64,000 nt of DNA, taken from assembly GCA_016699165.1 (NCBI GenBank), contig CP064963.1:1488001-1552000 (forward strand). Direction: 5' to 3'. Both the position numbers and the translations under genes were made by a program. Numbering within the stretch: position 1 is the first letter of the stretch; every line of letters begins with the position of its first letter. This document shows positions 53,390-62,141 of the stretch, one piece after another. This stretch comes from Candidatus Melainabacteria bacterium (GTDB lineage Bacteria > Cyanobacteriota > Vampirovibrionia > Obscuribacterales > Obscuribacteraceae). The notes below the pieces were generated by a model that saw only the letters and a list, made by a program, of their open reading frames with translations, did not search any database and was not told the origin of the DNA.

Positions 53390-55492
53390 ATGCACGAAAA
53401 CGCGCAAGTTCAACAGCCACAAGCAGAATTCAAACCTTACATATCTCCAGAAACGGAAATGAAAGAGCTTACTCCAAGAGCAATTATTCTTGGTTGCATA
53501 TTTGGCGTATTGTTTGGAGCAGCAACAGTTTATCTGGCTCTCAAAGCTGGTTTAACAGTATCTGCGTCAATACCAGTTGCAGTGCTTGCGATGTCTATTG
53601 GCAGTAAGTTTTTCAAAACTACGATACTCGAAAATAATATCGTTCAAACTACAGCATCGGCTGGCGAATCAATCGCCTCGGGCGTCGTTTTCACTTTGCC
53701 TGGCTTTCTCTTTTTGTCAGTATCAAACGGAGAAAGTGTAGGTGCGGGATTTTTCAATTACTGGACTATTTTCACCCTGGCGGCTCTTGGTGGCATGCTT
53801 GGAACACTGATGATGGTTCCACTTCGTCGGTCTCTAATAGTAAAAGAGCACGGCAAACTGCCTTATCCAGAAGGCACCGCATGTGGTTCTGTTTTAATTG
53901 CTGGAGAAAAAGGCGGAGATTTCGCTAAGACTGCATATCTTGGTCTAGCTGTAGCAATCGCGTTTGCAATTGGTCAGCGCATCCTGCATTTGATTGCCGA
54001 AACTCCAAAATTCGTCACAGAACAAACAAATAAATTTTTTCCATCTGCCACCGTGGCTGGTGAAATCACTCCTGAATATTTGGGAGTCGGCTACATAGTT
54101 GGATTTAAAATTGCAGGCACTCTGGTAGCCGGTGGTGTGCTAGCCTGGCTTGGTTTAATTCCACTACTGGCATCGCTTGTACCAGCAGACACAATTGCTG
54201 CACAATTAGTAAAATTGGGCAATTTGGCCAATCTTCAAACACCAGGCGGACCAGGCGACTGGAATCCTGTTACTCATACTTTTGCAAACACTGCAGATGC
54301 AGTTTATCGAGCCTACATACGCCAAATTGGAGCAGGTGCTGTTGCCTGTGGTGGCTTCATGACACTGATGAAGACCATTCCCACAATCGTATCTTCTTTC
54401 AAAGAAAGTTTTGGAGCACTGAAAGACAAGTCGGCTCAAGAGTCAATTTCAAGAACCGAGCGCGATTTGTCGATGAAAGTGGTCTTGTTCGGCTCGCTTG
54501 CACTAGTTATCTTGATGATGGCCATGCCACAAATTCCAGGCGATTCGCTTTTGCAAAAACTGTTAATTGGAATATTGGTTGTAATTTTTGGCTTTTTCTT
54601 TGTTACTGTTTCAAGCCGCATCGTAGGACTAATTGGCTCCAGCTCAAATCCAGTATCAGGCATGACTATAGCCACTCTGATGGCCACCTCGCTTGTATTC
54701 ATAGGCTTTGGCATGAGCGGACATGTTTATGAACCGATGGTACTCGTGGTAGGTGGAATCGTGTGTATTGCCGCCGCCAATGGTGGCGCTACCTCGCAAG
54801 ATTTGAAGACCGGCTACATTATTGGAGCGACTCCCCGAGCGCAACAACTCTGCCTATTCATAGGATGCATTGTTTCTTCTCTTGTGATTGGCTTGACTGT
54901 GCAATTACTCGACGTGCCCACTCCAGATATGGCCGCACAAGGCATTCAGCACGCCATTGGCTCTGCCAAATTCTCAGCTCCTCAAGGCACTTTGATGGCA
55001 ACTCTGATTAAAGGGATGTTGTCATTTAACCTTGATTGGAATTTTGTGATGGTTGGAATATTTCTTGCTTTGACAATGGAATTATGCGGCGTTAATGCTC
55101 TCAATTTCTCTGTAGGAGCCTATCTTCCACTGTCCACCACTCTGCCCATTTTCGCAGGCGGCGTAGTGAAAAAATTAGTCGAAGTAAGAGCCAAGATGAA
55201 AGGCGAAGCAGCCGAAGACGACGAACTGGGACAAGGCAGTTTGTTTGCCACAGGACTTGTGGCAGGTGGTGCCTTGGCTGGAGTGATAGTGGCTTTACTT
55301 TGCATTCCAGAGCCAATTTATGCCTGGCTGCAAACTATAAGCGTCGAGCACGCACTAGTTTCATCGCTTGGACCTAAGGGCTACGAGCTACTTGGGGTAG
55401 GATTTTTTGTATTAATGGCAGCAGTTTTATTTAAGACTGCTACAAAGAAAAATCCGGAGCTTCCAAAACCGCCTGAGCCTGTTGTTGAATAA
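53390..55492 (+). CDS. OPT-family oligopeptide transporter
   Basis: 700 residues with about 16 membrane helices. The first helices follow KELTPRAIILGCIFGVLFGAATVYLALKAGLTVSASIP, typical of bacterial OPT/YSL-like proteins. GKLPYPEGTACGSVLIAGE, SSSNPVSGMTIATL and ATSQDLKTGYIIGATPRAQQ are conserved blocks. Proton-coupled import of oligopeptides or metal chelates is the family role; the substrate is unknown. The ATG at 53390 has AAGAAGAG upstream; an ATG at 53360 is possible but crowds the divergent gene. The 3' end overlaps the convergent YchJ-like gene by 53 bases. Confidence 0.9.
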   Translation: MHENAQVQQPQAEFKPYISPETEMKELTPRAIILGCIFGVLFGAATVYLALKAGLTVSASIPVAVLAMSIGSKFFKTTILENNIVQTTASAGESIASGVVFTLPGFLFLSVSNGESVGAGFFNYWTIFTLAALGGMLGTLMMVPLRRSLIVKEHGKLPYPEGTACGSVLIAGEKGGDFAKTAYLGLAVAIAFAIGQRILHLIAETPKFVTEQTNKFFPSATVAGEITPEYLGVGYIVGFKIAGTLVAGGVLAWLGLIPLLASLVPADTIAAQLVKLGNLANLQTPGGPGDWNPVTHTFANTADAVYRAYIRQIGAGAVACGGFMTLMKTIPTIVSSFKESFGALKDKSAQESISRTERDLSMKVVLFGSLALVILMMAMPQIPGDSLLQKLLIGILVVIFGFFFVTVSSRIVGLIGSSSNPVSGMTIATLMATSLVFIGFGMSGHVYEPMVLVVGGIVCIAAANGGATSQDLKTGYIIGATPRAQQLCLFIGCIVSSLVIGLTVQLLDVPTPDMAAQGIQHAIGSAKFSAPQGTLMATLIKGMLSFNLDWNFVMVGIFLALTMELCGVNALNFSVGAYLPLSTTLPIFAGGVVKKLVEVRAKMKGEAAEDDELGQGSLFATGLVAGGALAGVIVALLCIPEPIYAWLQTISVEHALVSSLGPKGYELLGVGFFVLMAAVLFKTATKKNPELPKPPEPVVE

Positions 55493-55883
55493 CTCCGTCT
55501 AAATAAAGCCAGCGCCCATTTACTTTTTCGAACTTACTCTGCTCGGTGAAATCAGCCTGGCGTCCTTGCTGGATTAGATTAACAGTAAATGTAACAGTGG
55601 CTCTAACACTGTTCATAGACTCGTCCACCGACAGAATCTTAAGTCCTTTAAATTGAGTGCTTTTGGAAAATTCCAGAAGCTCTCGCTTCCACTTTGCAAG
55701 ATCGCTTTCAAAGGCTGGATTGTCTGGATGCGTGGTCTTGATTATGTAATCGACTTCACCTCGCGCAAAAGCACAGTAGCGCGACTTCATCAAAAGCAGG
55801 GCAGTCTTAGGGTTTTGCCCGCCATGATATTTCTGGCAGCAAAGTTTGTATGTATTTGAAGCACCGCAGGGACAATTGCTCAT
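55440..55883 (-). CDS. ychJ: YchJ-like protein with SEC-C zinc motif
   Basis: 147 residues. The N-terminal zinc motif CPCGASNTYKLCCQKYH belongs to the SEC-C type. LLMKSRYCAFARGEVDYIIKTTHP is the characteristic YchJ/UPF0225 helix, followed by an NTF2-like domain. The exact function is unknown. It is divergent from the ABC-F gene, with 32 bases between the starts. Confidence 0.85.
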   Translation of the reverse strand: MSNCPCGASNTYKLCCQKYHGGQNPKTALLLMKSRYCAFARGEVDYIIKTTHPDNPAFESDLAKWKRELLEFSKSTQFKGLKILSVDESMNSVRATVTFTVNLIQQGRQADFTEQSKFEKVNGRWLYLDGVIQQQAQAVLEAPDFSL

Positions 55884-55903
55884 AGTTGAGACCCATCATA
55901 ATG

Positions 55904-55909
55904 TATAAT
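55904..55909 (+). promoter_or_regulatory. Perfect -10 box placed for a leaderless ABC-F start
   Basis: TATAAT (55904-55909) is followed by exactly 6 bases and the ATG at 55916. This is the ATG that homology picks for the ABC-F protein. On the opposite strand, TATAAT (55924-55919) faces the YchJ-like gene, so the two promoters interlock. Confidence 0.5.
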
Positions 55910-55915
55910 CCCGTC

Positions 55916-57526
55916 ATGATTATAGTCACAGAAGTTACAAAAGAATTCGGCACCCGCACCCTTTTCGACAATGTGTCGGTTAAGTTTGCACCTGGTTACA
56001 GATACGGTCTCACCGGTCCTAACGGCTCTGGTAAGTCCACTTTCATGAAGATTCTCACAGGTGAAGTGGAGCCCTCGAACACCGGCACCATTCAACGCCC
56101 CAAACACGTAGGCGTACTCAAACAAGACCAGTTTGCATACGATAACGAGCGCATCATCGATACCGTTATCATGGGCAACGAGACGCTCTGGTCTGCATTC
56201 AAAGAAAAAGACATTCTGTGCGAGTTGCCCGATCTGACTACAGATCAAATGAATCGCCTGGGCGAACTCGAATCAATTATTGCTGATGAAAACGGCTATA
56301 TGGCCGAGTTTGAAGCAGCCGAAATTTTGCGTGGTATCGATATTCCAGAAGATGACCACGAAAATTTGATGTCGACTCTGGCTACAGATTTTAAATTCAG
56401 AGTACTGCTTGCCCAAGCACTTTTTGGCGGAGCCGAAGCGCTTCTTCTCGACGAACCTACAAACCACTTGGACTTAGACACAATCCACTGGCTTGAAGAA
56501 TTTTTGATGAAATACGAAGGCACTCTTATTGTAATTTCACACGATAAGCATTTTCTCAATTCAGTTTGCACCCATATTGCCGACATCGACTATGACACCG
56601 TTATTTTGTATCCAGGTAATTACGATGACATGGTGACAAACAAAATGCAGAGTCGCCAAACTATTGAAGCGGCAAACAAAGACAAAGCCAAGAAAATCTC
56701 TCAATTGCAAGATTTCGTCGCCCGCTTCCAGGCGGGTTCGCGCTCAAGCCAGGTGCAATCACGCAGAAAAGAGATGGAGCGCTTAGCACCACAAGAATTG
56801 AAACGCTCGAACATTCAAAGACCTTATATCAAGTTTGAACAAGGCAAACCTTTTGGACGCGAAGTTCTGAAAGTAAAAGACCTGACCAAAGGATTCGATG
56901 GCAAGAAGCTTTTTGACAAAATAAGCTTCGACATTTTCCGTGGTGACAAAGTTGCCATCATTGGCGCAAACGGCGTGGGCAAAACAACTTTGTTGCGTTG
57001 TTTGCTTGGCGAAGTCGAGCCCGATCAAGGCAGTATAAAATGGGGTGAATCTGCCAGCTGGAGCTATTTCCCGCAAGATTTTCACAAAGAAATTAAAGAA
57101 GGCTCAACTGTGATGGAATGGTTGATGCAATTCAGAGAGAACGAAGACGACCAAGTCATTCGCGGGTTGCTTGGACGAATGCTTTTCTCCAAAGACGAAG
57201 TTTCTAAAGCAACCGAAAACTTGTCTGGAGGCGAGGAAGCTCGTTTGCTCATGGCTCGAATCATGATGCAAAAAAATCCAATTCTCGTTCTGGACGAACC
57301 GACAAATCACTTAGATCTCGAAGCGGTATCTGCACTATCTCAAGGTCTATCCGATTTTCCTGGCACCGTATTTGTGGTATCACACGATAGAGATCTGGTA
57401 TCGAGTGTGGCAACAAGAATTTTAGCGTTTTCTCACGATGGACAATTTATCGATTATCAATATCCATACGAAGAATACTTGCAGAAATACAAATTCAAAG
57501 ATCTTGTCAAAGTCGGTAAGAAGTAA
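55916..57526 (+). CDS. ybiT: ABC-F ATPase, YbiT-like
   Basis: 536 residues with two ABC domains and no membrane segment, so a ribosome-associated ABC-F protein rather than a transporter. Walker A motifs are GPNGSGKST (34-42) and GANGVGKTT. Walker B/DEPTNHLD appears twice. The second signature is LSGGEEARLLMARI, while the first is degenerate (LATDFKFRVLLAQALF), as in the YbiT group. The start at 55916 aligns with that family; an upstream ATG at 55901 overlaps the promoter. These proteins relieve or tune translating ribosomes. Confidence 0.92.
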   Translation: MIIVTEVTKEFGTRTLFDNVSVKFAPGYRYGLTGPNGSGKSTFMKILTGEVEPSNTGTIQRPKHVGVLKQDQFAYDNERIIDTVIMGNETLWSAFKEKDILCELPDLTTDQMNRLGELESIIADENGYMAEFEAAEILRGIDIPEDDHENLMSTLATDFKFRVLLAQALFGGAEALLLDEPTNHLDLDTIHWLEEFLMKYEGTLIVISHDKHFLNSVCTHIADIDYDTVILYPGNYDDMVTNKMQSRQTIEAANKDKAKKISQLQDFVARFQAGSRSSQVQSRRKEMERLAPQELKRSNIQRPYIKFEQGKPFGREVLKVKDLTKGFDGKKLFDKISFDIFRGDKVAIIGANGVGKTTLLRCLLGEVEPDQGSIKWGESASWSYFPQDFHKEIKEGSTVMEWLMQFRENEDDQVIRGLLGRMLFSKDEVSKATENLSGGEEARLLMARIMMQKNPILVLDEPTNHLDLEAVSALSQGLSDFPGTVFVVSHDRDLVSSVATRILAFSHDGQFIDYQYPYEEYLQKYKFKDLVKVGKK

Positions 57527-57709
57527 ATGCTCGAAGAGCATTTTTTCCCGTGTCCTTACTGCTGGGAAAAAATTTCTTTTCTGCTCGATTTAACTGGTGG
57601 CAGCCAATCTTATGTAGAGGACTGCGAAGTCTGCTGTCAGCCTATTTCAATAAATTTCGATGCACAAGACGGTGAGTTGAATAACTTTTCAGCAGAAGCA
57701 GCACAATAA
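57527..57709 (+). CDS. CPxCG-type cysteine-rich zinc protein
   Basis: 60 residues. Two cysteine pairs, CPYC near residue 9 and CEVCCQP near 33, with the FPCPYCWEKISFLLDLTGGSQSYVEDC spacing of the small CPXCG family. It begins directly after the ABC-F stop with no gap and so is co-translated. Its role is unknown. Confidence 0.82.
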   Translation: MLEEHFFPCPYCWEKISFLLDLTGGSQSYVEDCEVCCQPISINFDAQDGELNNFSAEAAQ

Positions 57710-57721
57710 CGCTTTAGTAAT

Positions 57722-58900
57722 TTAGCGAGATTCTTGTTGGAAAAAATTCCAAATAATTTCGCTTGTATCAATATCCTGACAGCATTTCTGATTCTTAGAA
57801 AGAAAAATACATCCAGGCCAGGTATGACCGCCACCTTCTATAGTGTATAAAATTACCGCGTTGCCTCGATGGCCCCAGACAGATTTTTTCACTCGCATAC
57901 CGTCTTGTGGATCTTTATCCGGCTCATAGCTTTCAGATGGCGAACCCTGACACTTGTTGTGATTAGTCCAGAATTGAATCAAGTCCGGCGCACTGTAGAA
58001 ACCGCCGTAGCGAGCAATGTCTAATAATCCGGGATCGATTTCATTCATACCAACACGTTTGGCATATTTACCAAGCGTTTTGGATTTTCCATCCTGCCAG
58101 TTTATAAGCGGATCGTCCGTGCCCAGAAAAAACATACACGGAATCGCGCGCTCAGCATTGCTTTTTTGCAGTGCCTGCTCCATTGCGGTTGCTGATACCA
58201 CCGCAATAGCTGCAATTTTGCTTGGAATCGAACAAGCCAGAAGCTGACAAAAGAAGCCGCCATTGCTAAGACCTACTGCGTATACTCGACGATTATCTAC
58301 ATTACAAAGTATATTGAGCTTTGCTAAAACAGCTTGTACATAAGCCACATCGTCAGCAGCTCTACTCTTCATTCCGTCTTGCCACTCGCCACCCACAGGC
58401 TCGCCATAGACGACAATAAAGTTGTTGCGATTGGAAACATCATTCATTCCGGTAACACCAATCATGTCTGTGCCTTTCATTTTCAATCCAGCAAAAACGA
58501 GCATGACTGGCGTGGCTCTGGATTTGTTATATCCAGTTGGCAAATGATACGAGAAAGGCCGTTTAAAACCTTGAACTTGAACATAGTCGCTAAAATCTCT
58601 GCTTGTAGAATTAGATCGAGTTGAACGGATTGAAGAAATTGGTGAGCGTGGCATCATATTTGGTGCGCTACTATTCAAAGGTGACATGCCACCAGTTTGA
58701 ACACTCTGAGTAGCCTGTGTATGCTGACTAGATTTTGTGTATCCTTGCTTGGTGTATTCAACGCCCGCTACAGGCTGATTATCAGGCACCCAAATTGCTT
58801 GACGGCTGCCTGGTTTGAATACGTATTTTGCTTGCACATCAAGGCAATAACCACTTAAAAATACAATGGCAAGACATAGTGCAAACTTGATGAAAATCAC
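57722..58900 (-). CDS. Secreted PHB-depolymerase-family esterase (LpqC/feruloyl-esterase-like)
   Basis: 392 residues. A signal peptide (ALCLAIVFLSGYCLDVQA) and a low-complexity Ser/Thr linker (about 50-105) precede an alpha/beta-hydrolase. The nucleophile is in VGLSNGGFFCQLLA, the acid residue in GTDDPLINWQDG and the His in GGGHTWPG. Relatives cleave polyhydroxybutyrate or aromatic esters outside the cytoplasm; the substrate cannot be chosen from the sequence. The start overlaps the upstream gene by 4 bases. Confidence 0.87.
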   Translation of the reverse strand: MIFIKFALCLAIVFLSGYCLDVQAKYVFKPGSRQAIWVPDNQPVAGVEYTKQGYTKSSQHTQATQSVQTGGMSPLNSSAPNMMPRSPISSIRSTRSNSTSRDFSDYVQVQGFKRPFSYHLPTGYNKSRATPVMLVFAGLKMKGTDMIGVTGMNDVSNRNNFIVVYGEPVGGEWQDGMKSRAADDVAYVQAVLAKLNILCNVDNRRVYAVGLSNGGFFCQLLACSIPSKIAAIAVVSATAMEQALQKSNAERAIPCMFFLGTDDPLINWQDGKSKTLGKYAKRVGMNEIDPGLLDIARYGGFYSAPDLIQFWTNHNKCQGSPSESYEPDKDPQDGMRVKKSVWGHRGNAVILYTIEGGGHTWPGCIFLSKNQKCCQDIDTSEIIWNFFQQESR

Positions 58901-59487
58901 TGACCGTATTTCTTGAGCAAATCTTTTATGGTGTCATTGTCCATTTTGCTTGGATCGATGCCTGGTGGAATTTTCTTTTTAATTGAATCTGGGATTTCGC
59001 CGCCAAACCACTTATCTCTAAGCTTATTAATCATCTTGTCGGTATTGCTACCACTTAAGTCCAGACCAGCTTTGGAACTGCCTTCACCCGATGTTGGTGA
59101 CGACGCAGCTACGGGTGGTGCAGGTTTTTGCGATTTTAATTCCTTGCTTCGTTTGAGCTGTTCGCCAAGGCTAATTGAAATAGACTCTAGTCGACTTTTA
59201 ATTTGTTTCTCTTGAGCACCAGCTTTGACCTGATCTTCCAGACTTTTGAAGGCGCCCAAATAGGCAGTGATGCCAATTTTCTGCTCTTTGGCAGCAAGAA
59301 TCATATCAAGAACTTTCTGGCGCTCAACCGCCATGGGACCGGGTGCGACCTGCTCAAGTTCGCTTGAAGTGTCAAGCACTACTGGAGCCTGTGGCGCTTG
59401 CTCCTGGCAAAACGCCGGAAATGCAGCAAGACTCAAGACTAGAGCTAATAAACCAAACTTAGATTGAAGCATTAATGAACGTGCCAT
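58897..59487 (-). CDS. Hypothetical secreted helical protein
   Basis: 196 residues. The signal peptide (FGLLALVLSLAAFPAFCQ) is followed by helices (VERQKVLDMILAAKEQKIGI, ISLGEQLKRSKELKSQ), a Pro/Ser linker and a short C-terminal domain (MINKLRDKWFGGEIPDSIKKKIPPG). No family is recognised. GGAGGTGA stands a few bases before the ATG. It is co-translated with the downstream esterase by the ATGA overlap. Confidence 0.68.
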   Translation of the reverse strand: MARSLMLQSKFGLLALVLSLAAFPAFCQEQAPQAPVVLDTSSELEQVAPGPMAVERQKVLDMILAAKEQKIGITAYLGAFKSLEDQVKAGAQEKQIKSRLESISISLGEQLKRSKELKSQKPAPPVAASSPTSGEGSSKAGLDLSGSNTDKMINKLRDKWFGGEIPDSIKKKIPPGIDPSKMDNDTIKDLLKKYGQ

Positions 59488-59504
59488 AAGTCACCTCCAT
59501 CTAA

Positions 59505-62141
59505 TTATTCCCTGCTTTTCGCCCCATCTAAACGGGCGGTCAGAGGCTGTAAAACCAGGGCAATTAGGTAGTCGCTTACCTGGAAGTAGCTTGCTTGGAA
59601 AGGCGATTCGCTTGGCATAGTGAACGATTTAAAACCGGCTTCACGTTTAGTCCAGTGCTTAAGCTCTTCGAAGGTTTTATTTTCCTGCTCCATCCATTCG
59701 ATGTCGATGCCACAAGTCAAATTGGAATCTGACTTAACCGCCACAGCACAAGCAGCGTTGTGTGAGTGCGCGATAGAAATCAGCGGTGCCTTCATTTTAG
59801 AATTCGACACTCGGCAATAAGGAGCGCTATTATCGGCGTTGAAGATTTCGATTTGATTTAAATCTATTTTTTGACCATATATTTTGGATGCAAGTTCGCT
59901 AACTGCACTTTTGGCTGCTAGTCTGCCTAAAAGCCAACTTTTGCGCCTTTGGTCGTGACGACAATTTTTGTTGTAATCCTGAATTTCAAGTTCCGTTAGC
60001 CAGCTTGAATCAGCGCTTAGCGTAAGGTCGATAAATTGATCTGTGAATGCAACAACTGCATTTTTGGACATATCAGGCTCTGTATCAAGAAATACAACCG
60101 GAACCTTATTCTGGCTCAGACCCTGCAAATAGGCATGGATGATTTCCAAATTTGTTTGATTGAATTCGCTATGTATTTTATTTGTGGCAGCTAAAAACTC
60201 ACGGACCATTTTGTCTGAGCTTTCTGGATTATTTGCATAATCGCTGTAACAATCGTACTCGACGTTATGTGCCTGAGCTTGCTCCAGAACCGATTTTGGA
60301 TCGCGATGCTCATATAAATGACTCAAGTCAAAATTAGTACCATAGCCATGTGTAAATAACTCAGCCAGTAAGAAATTTATTTGAGTGATACCAGACTTAC
60401 CTGCAAGATTGGAAGCGATTCCCAAATGTTTTTTGCCTTGCAAGATGTCTTTTATTTGATAAGTCAAAATGCCTTGAGGACCAAGCTCAACGAAGGTGGT
60501 GATGCCGCTTTCAAACATATCCTTGATTGTGTTTCGAAAGGCAATTGGTCTGCGCAAAAGACCTAGCAATGCTTCTTCAATTAAATCAGGCTCGTCTGGA
60601 CCTTTGCCTTCCAGCGAGCAGAGCCAGGATTCGATTTGAGCTTTTTGAAAATTACATGAACTGAATGACTTTTTAAGCTGTTCTTCATCTACAGCTTTTG
60701 ATACCAAATCAGTATGATATGGAATTGCAATCGGTGCCACACTAAAGCCGATAGACTCTAACTCTAGCTGCTCCATCAATTTTTCCATATCGGCATTTTT
60801 GCCAGTAATAATTACATGTTTGTCTGTAAGGTCAGCAGTCAAATGTATGGTGGCATTTGCTGTTTTTGCTATTTTCATGACGCTATCACGACTTGAAAAT
60901 ATGCTTACAGTCTTGAGTGATTCTTTTTCCTGCTTAGGAAAAGATCGGTGTACATGCGTGCTTTGCTCGTAAAAAATAGAAGCGGCAACAAGCACGTCAA
61001 CGCTTCCGTTCATGACATACACACCAAATTCACCTGTGCTGAATCCCATAAAGGCGTTAGGTGCAAGTCCCAATTTAGTAAATAATCTAAATAGCGAATA
61101 CTCGGCTAAAAGCACAGCTAAAACCGCATAGTCAGCCGATATTAATGACGAAGAATCTGATTTGCCTTTAACCAGTGGAAAAATGCGCAAACTAGGAATA
61201 TCACTTGAGCCGAAATTTTTGGTCACGAGATCGACGTAATCGAACACTTCGCGTACAAGTGGAAAATGCATCGACAAGTCTTTCAACATATTTGTATATG
61301 CAGAGCCCAAGCCCGGCAAAACAAATGCCATTTTGCCCTTTATCGAAGTTTTTTCGTTAGCTAAAAATATTCCGCCATAAGGATCGCTGTAGAATTCTTC
61401 GCCTGCTTCTAACTTCAAAATTAGTGTAATAAGCGACTCGTTAAGTTGTTCGATGTTCTCGCACACAAGTGCGGCACGCCAGCTGCTTTTAAATGGCGCG
61501 AATAAGACATTTAGCGTATAAGCTAAGTCGCTCATTTTCTTTTTGGGGTCGCGCTCTAGCAGGTCGCGAATTAAGCGTAAATTTTCTAACAGCTCACCTG
61601 AACTTTGAGCGCCAAACAAGAACAATTCGCTTGCAAAAGGCATTGCAATAGCTTCTTTGGCTATAACACTTTCTGTCATGTGCAGACTCAAAGCGCCTGC
61701 TTTGACCAGAGCGTGTCTTGTAGGTGGGTCTTCGGGCTCGCAAGGACTAATCCAGGGTCTTGCCTCTGCAATTTCTACATCGTTCCATATAGAATTCTCG
61801 GGCATGATTTTTGTGTGTAAAGCTTGTGCAGCTTTGCAGATGGTGGCAACTATATCTTCGCTATTATTGCCATCGCACTTGAAGAATAGACATTCAGCAT
61901 TTTCATTCTTTGAATCTAAAATCGCATAAGAAGCCTGATCTAACTTACCTGTAACAGTAAACCATTTCTCGCCGCTAGCTATCGTGACAAAGTCATTTTC
62001 GCTTAAAAGCTTGTCTAGAGCACTCCAGGCTTGATCAAAAGACTCATATTCCCAGCCTTTTGCGATATATATTACTACTGCGTCAGATGCACTTGGATCG
62101 AATTTTTCAAGTCCGATCGAAGTAAGAGCAAGCGATCTCAC
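59505..62141 (-). CDS. Acyltransferase - 4'-phosphopantetheinyl transferase fusion (PfaB/enediyne-type synthase component)
   Basis: 878 residues. After an N-terminal region of about 270 residues comes an acyltransferase domain: FVLPGLGSAYTNML, then MGFSTGEFGVYV with the likely nucleophile Ser near 367, and the catalytic His in AIPYHTDLV near 475. Residues about 690-878 are a Sfp-like phosphopantetheinyl transferase: RRKSWLLGRLAAKSAV, SIAHSHNAACAVAV, GIDIEWM near 811 and WTKREAGFKSF. The fusion could load and also activate the carrier protein of the same synthase. It overlaps the KR-DH gene by 4 bases. The AT motifs differ from the usual PGQGSQ and GHSxGE. Confidence 0.85.
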   Translation of the reverse strand: MRSLALTSIGLEKFDPSASDAVVIYIAKGWEYESFDQAWSALDKLLSENDFVTIASGEKWFTVTGKLDQASYAILDSKNENAECLFFKCDGNNSEDIVATICKAAQALHTKIMPENSIWNDVEIAEARPWISPCEPEDPPTRHALVKAGALSLHMTESVIAKEAIAMPFASELFLFGAQSSGELLENLRLIRDLLERDPKKKMSDLAYTLNVLFAPFKSSWRAALVCENIEQLNESLITLILKLEAGEEFYSDPYGGIFLANEKTSIKGKMAFVLPGLGSAYTNMLKDLSMHFPLVREVFDYVDLVTKNFGSSDIPSLRIFPLVKGKSDSSSLISADYAVLAVLLAEYSLFRLFTKLGLAPNAFMGFSTGEFGVYVMNGSVDVLVAASIFYEQSTHVHRSFPKQEKESLKTVSIFSSRDSVMKIAKTANATIHLTADLTDKHVIITGKNADMEKLMEQLELESIGFSVAPIAIPYHTDLVSKAVDEEQLKKSFSSCNFQKAQIESWLCSLEGKGPDEPDLIEEALLGLLRRPIAFRNTIKDMFESGITTFVELGPQGILTYQIKDILQGKKHLGIASNLAGKSGITQINFLLAELFTHGYGTNFDLSHLYEHRDPKSVLEQAQAHNVEYDCYSDYANNPESSDKMVREFLAATNKIHSEFNQTNLEIIHAYLQGLSQNKVPVVFLDTEPDMSKNAVVAFTDQFIDLTLSADSSWLTELEIQDYNKNCRHDQRRKSWLLGRLAAKSAVSELASKIYGQKIDLNQIEIFNADNSAPYCRVSNSKMKAPLISIAHSHNAACAVAVKSDSNLTCGIDIEWMEQENKTFEELKHWTKREAGFKSFTMPSESPFQASYFQVSDYLIALVLQPLTARLDGAKSRE

